Positions 13,026 through 20,335 of a stretch of 28,707 nt of DNA are shown here, piece by piece. The translations under genes and the position numbers were made by a program. Each line of letters starts with the position of its first letter. The first letter of the stretch is position 1. The stretch comes from a virus, in IMG/VR virus record IMGVR_UViG_3300025450_000093, positions 1 through 28,707 of that record, one strand, 5' to 3'. The notes beneath the pieces were generated by a model. The model did not search any database. It saw nothing but the letters and a program-made list of their open reading frames with translations, and was not told where the DNA came from.

Positions 13026-15257
13026 ATGCCATTAAACAAACTGAAATTTCGCCCCGGCGTAAACCGTGAAGGCACTACTCTAGCCAACGAAGGCGGCTGG
13101 TACGCATCGGACAAAATTCGTTTTCGTTCTGGCTTTCCTGAAAAAATTGGCGGTTGGACGTTAGATACGGGTACGGTTGCGATTGGGTCTTTAGCACCTC
13201 CCGCCGGCGCTTTTTGGGGTATTGCGCGGTCTTTGTTTAACTGGATTACGACAACAGGCTATAACTTGTTGGGGGTAGGCACAAACCTTAAGTACTATAT
13301 TCAAAGCTCTGCTGGCGGGTATTTCAATGACATTACGCCAATTCGCATCACTTTTTCTACCGCTAACTCCAACGCGCTATCAAACCCTTTTACAACAACC
13401 GCCACGTCTTCAACAGTTAACGTCTACGCTCCCGCGCACGGTGCTCAAACAGGGGACTTTGTTACGTTTTCAAACGTATCTGCGGGTTCTGGCAATGTTA
13501 CGACTACCATTTTGAATAGCGAGTTTCAAGTTACATACGTAGACTCTAATAACTTGTCCATCACAGTTTCGGTCGTAGCCAACACCAGCACGTCTAGTTT
13601 TGGGGGTACTGGGATTACGGCTGCGTTCCAAATCACAACAGGTAATTCGGTATTTACCTACGGCACGGGTTGGGGCGCAGGTCCTTGGGGCGGTGTTACA
13701 ACTGGCGTGGCAACGACCACTTTAAACGGCGCATTGACCGACTCGGCTACTAGCGTTGTCTTGACATCGGCCACGGGCTTTCCAACTGCTGGCACCGTGC
13801 TCATAGATAACGAACTCATCACATATAGCGGAGTAAGCACTAACACGCTTACAGGATGCGCTCGCGGAACAAACGGCACAATCGCTGTCTCGCACCTTAG
13901 CGGCGCTACCGTGCAAAATGCGGCATCTTTTGAAGGCTGGGGCACATCCGCGCCGTCTACGATCGGTTTGCAGTTGCGCACATGGACGCAGTACAACTTT
14001 GGCGATTACCTGATGTTCAACCCCCGTGGTGGTGCGCTCTACATTTGGACAACGGACGCCAATGCTAACGTGATTGATCGAGGCCAGCTACTAGGTCCTA
14101 GTGCGGTTATTACCACTACAGCAGGCAATGTGACTGTGGATACGTCCTGCCCAACTGTGGCAAACGGCGTGTTGGTGTCTGATGCGTCTCGTTTTGTGAT
14201 CGCCTATGGTGTTAACGATTACGGATCCACTGTGCAAAACAATATGTTGATTCGTTGGTCAGACCAAGAATCATTTTCTGTGTGGGCACCTCAAGTCACA
14301 AACCAAGCCGGCAGCTACACACTGTCTCTTGGGTCAACGATTGTGACGGTGATTCAGTCCCGCCAAGAGATTTTGGTGTTGACTGACACGGCGATGTACT
14401 CCATGCAGTATTTAGGCCCCCCCTACGTTTGGGGTTTCCAGTTGCTGGCAGATACGATTTCTATTGTTGGCCCCAACGCAGTAGCCACAGTCAACAACGC
14501 CACCTATTGGATGGGCGTGGACAAGTTTTATATGTACAACGGCACAATGTCTGTGCTGCCCTGCACGCTGCGTGACTACGTTTACAACAACATTAACTTG
14601 CAGCAAGGGTATGAAATCTTTGCAGGTGTCAACAACGGGTTTAATGAAGTATGGTGGTTCTACCCATCCATCACGGGACCAAACGGCACGGGCACCGTGT
14701 CAAACCCAAACAGTACCATTGACCGCTACGTTATTTTCAACTATTTAGATACCACTTGGTACTACGGCAATTTGCAACGCACTGCTTGGGACAACAACTC
14801 CCTACGTAATTTCCCTATTGCAACAGGCTACAACGGCCAACTGATCTACCACGAAAGTGGTGTGGATGATGGGACAACTTCCCCCGCATCGCCCATTACT
14901 TGTTACGTCCAGTCATCAGACTTTGACATTGGCGAAGGCAACAACTTTGGTTTTGCATGGCGCTTGGTTCCTGATGTCAACTTTGACGGTTCGGCAGTAA
15001 ATGATCCAGTCATGACCTTCACGCTATTGCCTCGCCAAAACCCCGGTGCGGCCTATGGTTCAGATAATGTGGATGCAGTGGTAAGTGCAAATAACTACTA
15101 CCAAACACCGCAGTACCTTATCCAACAATACACACAACAGGTGTATATCCGCGCTAGAGGCCGTCAAATGGCGCTTGTTGTTGGTTCCACAGGCTTGGGC
15201 GTCCAGTGGCAGCTTGGCATCCCTCGTCTTGACATTCGCCCCGATGGACGGAGATAA
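13026..15257 (+). CDS. Tail nozzle/hub-like structural protein
   Basis: 743 residues. The opening (LKFRPGVNREGTTLANEGGW, then SDKIRFRSGFPEKIGGW) is a strongly conserved phage tail motif. The central and C-terminal parts are repeated beta strands with Trp/Tyr-rich turns (LMFNPRGGALYIWTTDANAN, VLTDTAMYSMQYLG, TTWYYGNLQRTAWD, GQLIYHESGVDDG), consistent with a beta-propeller as in P22 gp10 or T7 gp12 nozzles. Two inserted modules are visible: an APAHGAQTGDFVTFS type at about residues 110-200 and an IDNE/CARG/SHLSGA type at residues 231-297. The second also occurs in the gene at 1-827. Role in closing the tail is inferred from fold resemblance. Confidence 0.75.
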   Translation: MPLNKLKFRPGVNREGTTLANEGGWYASDKIRFRSGFPEKIGGWTLDTGTVAIGSLAPPAGAFWGIARSLFNWITTTGYNLLGVGTNLKYYIQSSAGGYFNDITPIRITFSTANSNALSNPFTTTATSSTVNVYAPAHGAQTGDFVTFSNVSAGSGNVTTTILNSEFQVTYVDSNNLSITVSVVANTSTSSFGGTGITAAFQITTGNSVFTYGTGWGAGPWGGVTTGVATTTLNGALTDSATSVVLTSATGFPTAGTVLIDNELITYSGVSTNTLTGCARGTNGTIAVSHLSGATVQNAASFEGWGTSAPSTIGLQLRTWTQYNFGDYLMFNPRGGALYIWTTDANANVIDRGQLLGPSAVITTTAGNVTVDTSCPTVANGVLVSDASRFVIAYGVNDYGSTVQNNMLIRWSDQESFSVWAPQVTNQAGSYTLSLGSTIVTVIQSRQEILVLTDTAMYSMQYLGPPYVWGFQLLADTISIVGPNAVATVNNATYWMGVDKFYMYNGTMSVLPCTLRDYVYNNINLQQGYEIFAGVNNGFNEVWWFYPSITGPNGTGTVSNPNSTIDRYVIFNYLDTTWYYGNLQRTAWDNNSLRNFPIATGYNGQLIYHESGVDDGTTSPASPITCYVQSSDFDIGEGNNFGFAWRLVPDVNFDGSAVNDPVMTFTLLPRQNPGAAYGSDNVDAVVSANNYYQTPQYLIQQYTQQVYIRARGRQMALVVGSTGLGVQWQLGIPRLDIRPDGRR

Positions 15258-15259
15258 AC

Positions 15260-15574
15260 ATGGCTTCAAAAAATTCCCTTGCCCCCCGCTTGCTAGACCC
15301 TCCTGCGGAGTACAGCCAAGAATACATGCGCAAACTTTTGAGCGTGCTGCGTTTGTACTTCAACCAACTGGATAACCCCTCGCCGGAAGTTGCTTCTGCG
15401 CAGGATGTGGGCACAACAAAAGTGGTCTCTGCGTTGAGTTTTTCTGCACCAAGCCCAAGTAATCGGGCACAATACGTTGCCAGCACAGCCACCCAAGCTG
15501 ACTTGTCAAACCTGCGCAGTGGAGACATTTATGTTGACACGAGTGCGTCCAATGTTTTGAAGATGAAATCATGA
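15260..15574 (+). CDS. Small conserved phage structural-region protein
   Basis: 104 residues; ATG preceded by GGAGA. It has an N-terminal helix (YMRKLLSVLRLYFNQLDNP) and a C-terminal beta hairpin-like end (LSNLRSGDIYVDTSASNVLKM), both recurrent in phage proteins placed after the nozzle gene. No membrane segment or enzyme motif. The final ATGA overlaps the next start. Probably a minor tail or assembly protein; its function is not known to me. Confidence 0.68.
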   Translation: MASKNSLAPRLLDPPAEYSQEYMRKLLSVLRLYFNQLDNPSPEVASAQDVGTTKVVSALSFSAPSPSNRAQYVASTATQADLSNLRSGDIYVDTSASNVLKMKS

Positions 15575-16773
15575 CCTTACACACTGTCGCAAAACACCTT
15601 CAAGAGCACGGTCGTGGCCCTGACGATCAGCTTGTCCACATGTCTACCAAAGAGCTGGCCGGCTTGCAAGCGCTTGCCCAGCAGCACGGTGGGTCATTGA
15701 CACAGAATCCCCACACAGGTCTGCCCGAGGCAGGCTTCTTGGATAGCATTTTGCCCACCGTTCTGGGTGCTGCTGCCACGTTTGCTTTCCCCGAAATTAC
15801 GCCAATGATGGCAGGTTTGGGTATTGGCGGCATCCAAGCGCTGCGCACGGGCGATTTAGGCAAAGGTTTAATGGCAGGTCTTGGCGCGTATGGTGGTGCA
15901 GGTATTACGAGCGGCTTAGAAAATTTGGGCGGAGCTGCCGGCGCTATGGGTGGGCAAGACTTAAGCACTATGTCCGCCGCTGACAAATTGAAAGCAGGCG
16001 CTTCTGCTTTTGCGGATAACCCCACCGCCGGGGCCTTGGGCGGGTGGAAAACCATTGGCGCTGCCGCAGCGCCAGCACTGCTTGATTCGTTAGGCACACA
16101 AAACCAACTTTCATCGCAAGGCAATACCGGCACTATTCGCCCCTACACCTACGCGGCCAACCCCGTGTACAACTCGTCGTCAAACCCTAACCCGACACAA
16201 GCTGGCGCACGCCCTTTGATTGGCGCGAACTACCAGCCCGGACAAGACACGAGCGAACGCACGTACTTCAACCCGCAATACACCGCGCAGACGCCATACA
16301 CCTACACCGCTGCGCAAGGCGGTCAAGTACCCGGCTACGCTATGGGCGGCACGCCAACTTCAATGGCTGTTGCACAGAATTCCACCGGCGCAAACATGAA
16401 CTACCCCCAAGCGCACAATCAAGCAATGGGTTTTGCCGATGCGTGGCAGACTCCGGTAGCCCAAGGCCCAATGGGTTTAGCGTCTGGTGGGTTGGCGAAT
16501 CTTGGATCGTACTCCGACGGCGGTCAAATGCTCAAAGGCCCCGGTGACGGCATGAGTGATAGCATCCCCGCGCAAATTGGACAACATCAACCAGCACGTT
16601 TGGCCGAGGGTGAGTTTGTGGTTCCTGCGGACGTGGTGTCGCACCTTGGCAACGGTTCAACCGATGCGGGTTCAAAGCAGCTTTACAAAATGATGGATCG
16701 TGTGCGCACAGCACGCACTGGCCACAGCAAACAGGGCAAAGAAATTAACCCAGAAAAATACATGCCAGCATGA
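15571..16773 (+). CDS. Probable internal virion (ejection) protein, Gly/Ala-rich
   Basis: 400 residues, start overlapping the previous stop by four bases. Residues about 56-115 are Gly/Ala-rich and hydrophobic (LPTVLGAAATFAFPEITPMM, AGLGIGGIQAL), suitable for membrane insertion. A low-complexity Asn/Thr/Tyr/Gln middle follows. The C-terminus carries a conserved phage motif: PARLAEGEFVVPADVVSHLG, then DAGSKQLYKMMDRVRTARTG. Proteins with this ending lie in ejection-protein clusters of related phages. I infer it is packaged and helps build the DNA-translocation channel. The gene ends in an ATGA overlap with the acetyltransferase. Confidence 0.62.
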   Translation: MTLHTVAKHLQEHGRGPDDQLVHMSTKELAGLQALAQQHGGSLTQNPHTGLPEAGFLDSILPTVLGAAATFAFPEITPMMAGLGIGGIQALRTGDLGKGLMAGLGAYGGAGITSGLENLGGAAGAMGGQDLSTMSAADKLKAGASAFADNPTAGALGGWKTIGAAAAPALLDSLGTQNQLSSQGNTGTIRPYTYAANPVYNSSSNPNPTQAGARPLIGANYQPGQDTSERTYFNPQYTAQTPYTYTAAQGGQVPGYAMGGTPTSMAVAQNSTGANMNYPQAHNQAMGFADAWQTPVAQGPMGLASGGLANLGSYSDGGQMLKGPGDGMSDSIPAQIGQHQPARLAEGEFVVPADVVSHLGNGSTDAGSKQLYKMMDRVRTARTGHSKQGKEINPEKYMPA

Positions 16774-17171
16774 ACATTCAGTACGTCCCTGTTGAAATGG
16801 TGGCGCAAGTGCTGCCGCAAGTTCGGGCATTCATTGCTCGGGGACTGTCACACACTGATAGCTGCACCGTGGAGCACGCCGAAGCTTTTCTGAGCACAGG
16901 CGCTTTTGTTTTGCTTGTGGCAATGGAAGACGAAAAAATTTGTGGAGCCTACATTCTGGGATTTAGCAACGGACCCGGCGCACGCACAGCGTGTATTGTG
17001 TCTGCGGCAGGCACAGGTTTGGCTAGCCAAGAGGCTTTTGACCAAGTGAAAAATATTGCACGCAACATGGGTGCAACCCAAATTCAAGTGCTAGCGCGTG
17101 AAGCTGCGGCACGTTTGTACAGACGAGTTGGGCTTGAAGAAAAAGCCGTTTTGATGGAGATTAAATTATGA
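16770..17171 (+). CDS. GNAT-family acetyltransferase-like protein
   Basis: 133 residues, somewhat short of the usual 140-160 for GNAT. The pattern of strand VLLVAMEDEKICGAYILGF, then a helix (ASQEAFDQVKNIARNMGATQ), strand IQVLAREAAARLYRRVGLEE and closing strand AVLMEIKL is the GNAT C-terminal layout, including the Y-R-x-V-G-F/L motif. The classical acetyl-CoA loop (R/Q-x-x-G-x-G/A) is not clearly present; AAGTGLAS may replace it, so activity is uncertain. It is coupled by ATGA overlaps to virion genes on both sides, so it is made in amounts similar to theirs. The substrate is unknown: a virion protein or a host target are both possible. Confidence 0.68.
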   Translation: MNIQYVPVEMVAQVLPQVRAFIARGLSHTDSCTVEHAEAFLSTGAFVLLVAMEDEKICGAYILGFSNGPGARTACIVSAAGTGLASQEAFDQVKNIARNMGATQIQVLAREAAARLYRRVGLEEKAVLMEIKL

Positions 17172-18229
17172 GCGGAATCTTTGGTGGCGGTCAACAACAA
17201 CAAGCCAGCCCAACCCAAACTCAAACCAGTTACAACGGCATCAGCGCTTACGCTGCGCCCTATGTGCAAAACATGCTTGGCCAAGCACAAGCGGTTACGT
17301 CTCAACCTTACCAAGCCTACGGCGGTCAACGCACAGCAGATTTCACAGGGTTACAGAACCAAGCGTTTAACTCGGCTTCGGATTTGCAAACCCCCGGCGG
17401 CTATCAAACAGGTTCTAATTTGGCTGCAATGGGCGGCATTGGTAATTTGCAAACCACAGGCATGGCCGGAATGTACGGCAACATGGGTGCACAAGCGGGT
17501 ATGAGCTACGGCCAAAACGCCACCAACCCCAACGCTGTTGCCGCGTTCATGAATCCTTACTTGCAAAATTCTTTGCAGCCGCAGTTGCAACTGCTCAATC
17601 AGCAGTACGGCCAACAACAAGCCATGAACCAAGGACAAGCCACACAGCAAGGCGCTTTTGGTGGCGGACGGCAAGCGGTGATGCAAGGTTTGAACCAACA
17701 AAACCAAGACTTGGCTACCAACCAGCTTGTCAGCAACGCTTACAACACCGCTTACAACACCGCTCAAACCAACATGCAAAATGCGGCGAATTTGGGCATT
17801 CAAGGTGCGCAAGCAGGCTTGGCGGGTATTGGTGCGCAACAAGCAGGCTACAACAACGCGGCCAATGCCGGCGCTACCTCGGCCAACATCGCTGGCCAGA
17901 ACTTGGGCGCTCAACAAAACATCATCAACCAGCAAGCGGCGATGGGTGGGCAGCAACAGCAGCAGCAACAAAACGTGCTCAACCAGCAGTACCAAGACTT
18001 TCAAAACCAACTGCAGTACCCATACCAGCAGTTGAGCTACATGCAAAATATGTTGAGTGGGCTACCTATGAGTTCCACAACGCAGAACGTCTACAGCAAC
18101 CCAAGCTTGTTGTCCCAAGTGGCAGGGCTGGGCACCACCGCATATGCACTGAACAAGATGAAAAAGGGCGGCAAAGTTAAAGACAGGCGTCCCGGCGGTT
18201 TGGGCGCTTTGGCTTTGTCGAAAATGTAA
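17168..18229 (+). CDS. Gln/Asn-rich probable internal virion protein
   Basis: 353 residues dominated by Gln, Asn, Ala, Gly and Tyr, with few charged residues before the C-terminus. A conserved block (AAFMNPYLQNSLQPQLQLLN, then TQQGAFGGGRQAVM) matches a recurrent phage ejection-cluster family. A run of seven Gln lies at residues 262-268. The end is basic (NKMKKGGKVKDRRPGG), similar to the KKGG tail seen in small proteins at 1266-1752. Long heptad-like helices are plausible. The role is inferred as an internal head or injection protein from neighbours; no catalytic residues are visible. Confidence 0.65.
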   Translation: MSGIFGGGQQQQASPTQTQTSYNGISAYAAPYVQNMLGQAQAVTSQPYQAYGGQRTADFTGLQNQAFNSASDLQTPGGYQTGSNLAAMGGIGNLQTTGMAGMYGNMGAQAGMSYGQNATNPNAVAAFMNPYLQNSLQPQLQLLNQQYGQQQAMNQGQATQQGAFGGGRQAVMQGLNQQNQDLATNQLVSNAYNTAYNTAQTNMQNAANLGIQGAQAGLAGIGAQQAGYNNAANAGATSANIAGQNLGAQQNIINQQAAMGGQQQQQQQNVLNQQYQDFQNQLQYPYQQLSYMQNMLSGLPMSSTTQNVYSNPSLLSQVAGLGTTAYALNKMKKGGKVKDRRPGGLGALALSKM

Positions 18230-18237
18230 GGATACCC

Positions 18238-20283
18238 ATGACAATCGCTCCACAAAATATCATTGCCGATTTGCGCGGCATGTCCGACCAGCAACTGGCG
18301 CAGTACGCGCAGATGCACCAGAACGACCCTTATGTGTTCCCCTTGGCGTTTCAAGAGAGCCAAACACGCCAGCAAATGCGCAGCCAATCGCAAGCAGCGA
18401 TGGCCGGACAAAAGCCGCCTACCGTGGTGCAACAAGACGTTGGCCAAATGGCGCAAAGCGCTATGCCGCAGATGCCTTACGCCCCAATGGGCGCTCCCGC
18501 AGGGATGCCGCAACAAGCGCAACCTCAACAGCCTCAAACCAAACTGCCCGAAGAACAGGGCATTGGCGCGTTGTCGGCCAAAAACTTGGAAGGCATGAAG
18601 GGTGGCGGGATTGTGGAGCATTTTGACGAAGGTGGTCTCAGCCGTGATATGGCCGAAATGGTCTTGGCCAAAGCCAAAAAATACGGCATTGACCCCAACA
18701 TCGCTATGCGGATGGTGCGTCAAGAATCGCAATTTAACCCTAAAGCCGAATCCAAAGCAGGAGCCGCTGGTTTGACGCAACTCATGCCTGATACGGCCAA
18801 AGAAATGGGGATGAGTCCCGAAGACCGTTATGATCCCGAAAAGAGTCTGGAAGGCGGCTTCAAATATCTCAACAAACTGCGCAGCCAGTACGGCGGCGAC
18901 TACGAAAAAGCTTTGGCCGCATACAACTGGGGTCAAGGCCATGTCAACAAACACTTGGCCAAAAACGACGGCACGCTGAACCGCACAAGTTTGCCCAAAG
19001 AAACCGCGCAGTATTTGAACAAAATCATGCCCGGCAGCACCGCTCAAGCTGCGGAAGTTCCAAGCACGCCTACGGCACAAACAGCTCCTAGCACAACTGG
19101 ATTCAAAAAAGACAACGATGTGCCCACCGCGCTTACGCCTGAACAAGTTGAGTCGCTTAAAAAGCTACCCGCTACTACGCCTGTAAAAAATTATGGCATG
19201 TGGGACTCAATTAAAAATTACTACCAAAGTCCTTCTTCATTGGAAGGCGTTGCAAGCAACGTCGAAAATACGGCCAACGCTTTGGGTGGTTGGGCTAGCC
19301 CTGTTTCCACGGTAGGTAAAGGTGTGGGTATTGCTTCTAAAGCTTTAGCGCCTACCGAAGAAGCGATTGCGGAAGCGGCGCGTCTCAAACAGATTGCGGA
19401 CACACAACGCCTTACCGGCCCCGCAAAAGCAGGGCTTGAGGCCTTGGCCCCAGAAGCCGCTGCAACACGTCAAGCGGCGGAACAAGCCAAACAACTGCGC
19501 TATTTACAAGCAGACAAAGACGCTGCCCAAGCCGCAGAGCAAGGTGTTAACGCTGGCAAACTGACTTCTGAAACTGCACAGGGCGTTGAAGAAGGTCTTG
19601 CGCAAGCTCCTAGAGATATTATGAGCCGTCAAGCGCAAGTGGCCAATGCTGCCAAAGGGTTTGATTTGGTCAACGCAGAAGCTAATGCGCCCGGTATCGG
19701 TTCTTTGTTGGGCGGGACAAATGCGCAACCCACAGCCAACATGGGAACAACAAGCGGTTTTTACGATGCCGGCCAAGGCGCGACGCAACCGACAGGTACA
19801 ACCAGCGCACCAGCCCAACAAGCCGTGCCTACTACTGGCATGGACAAAAACGAAATGCTACTCATGCTGGGTTTGGGTTTGATGGGCGGTCAGTCACCCA
19901 ACGCCTTGACCAATTTGGGGCAAGCAGGCATCGGCGCTTTGAAGTATGGCCAAGAATCGAAAAAAGAAGCGGCAGACACGGCATACAAACAAGCTATTGC
20001 CCAGCACTACGGTGTTACTCCAGAAATTCAAAACTTGGAGTATTTCAAAAACAACCCCGAAGCTCTGGCAACTTTGCAAGCGCGAAGCGATGCAGCAGGC
20101 AATGCGGCCATGATGAAGTCGATGGTGGACAAGTTTATTTCAGACCCCACTTCGATGGAGTTTTTGAAACAATCTCAACCGCAGTTGTATGCAGCGGTTG
20201 CAAACCAAGCAAAAATGGCCACGATGCCCAACTTGCTTGGGGGGTTGCCCGGGGCTGGTGCGAACATTCGCGCACCCCTATAA
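18238..20283 (+). CDS. Internal virion protein with lytic transglycosylase domain
   Basis: 681 residues; ATG preceded by TAAGGA. Residues 1-50 form a helical conserved start (LRGMSDQQLAQYAQMHQNDP), then a Pro/Gln/Met-rich linker and a MKGGGIVEHFDEGG turn. Residues about 135-265 are a GH23/SLT domain: KKYGIDPNIAMRMVRQESQF with catalytic Glu163, AESKAGAAGLTQLMPDTA, YDPEKSLEGGFKYLNKL and YEKALAAYNWGQGHV. Beyond 270 it is Ala/Gln-rich and helical with a Gly/Leu hydrophobic patch (EMLLMLGLGLMGG). Such virion transglycosylases cut peptidoglycan locally during DNA entry, separate from the endolysin. The SLT domain is in the N-terminal third, as in several ejection proteins. Confidence 0.85.
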   Translation: MTIAPQNIIADLRGMSDQQLAQYAQMHQNDPYVFPLAFQESQTRQQMRSQSQAAMAGQKPPTVVQQDVGQMAQSAMPQMPYAPMGAPAGMPQQAQPQQPQTKLPEEQGIGALSAKNLEGMKGGGIVEHFDEGGLSRDMAEMVLAKAKKYGIDPNIAMRMVRQESQFNPKAESKAGAAGLTQLMPDTAKEMGMSPEDRYDPEKSLEGGFKYLNKLRSQYGGDYEKALAAYNWGQGHVNKHLAKNDGTLNRTSLPKETAQYLNKIMPGSTAQAAEVPSTPTAQTAPSTTGFKKDNDVPTALTPEQVESLKKLPATTPVKNYGMWDSIKNYYQSPSSLEGVASNVENTANALGGWASPVSTVGKGVGIASKALAPTEEAIAEAARLKQIADTQRLTGPAKAGLEALAPEAAATRQAAEQAKQLRYLQADKDAAQAAEQGVNAGKLTSETAQGVEEGLAQAPRDIMSRQAQVANAAKGFDLVNAEANAPGIGSLLGGTNAQPTANMGTTSGFYDAGQGATQPTGTTSAPAQQAVPTTGMDKNEMLLMLGLGLMGGQSPNALTNLGQAGIGALKYGQESKKEAADTAYKQAIAQHYGVTPEIQNLEYFKNNPEALATLQARSDAAGNAAMMKSMVDKFISDPTSMEFLKQSQPQLYAAVANQAKMATMPNLLGGLPGAGANIRAPL

Positions 20284-20294
20284 TTTGCCTATCA

Positions 20295-20315
20295 GCCCCG
20301 GAGTTGTTCCGGGGC
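20295..20315 (+). terminator. Perfect 8-bp hairpin before the giant gene; possible weak terminator or attenuator
   Basis: GCCCCGGA, loop GTTGT, TCCGGGGC. It lies in the 52-base gap after the transglycosylase gene, with no T tract behind it. Without a T run it may slow or partly stop transcription, or protect mRNA ends, rather than end the transcript. It stands in the widest gap between plus-strand genes. Confidence 0.5.
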
Positions 20316-20335
20316 ACCCTAGTTGAGACGCTCTT

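Noticed and set aside
17351-18046. Minus-strand open frame of 231 codons
   Set aside because: It arises because CAA/CAG-rich coding sequence reads as Leu/Val-rich in antisense without stops; no independent support.
18091-19146. Minus-strand open frame of 351 codons
   Set aside because: It is antisense to the Gln-rich and transglycosylase genes, whose frames contain conserved motifs. The antisense translation is Phe/His/Arg-rich and lacks a plausible start context.
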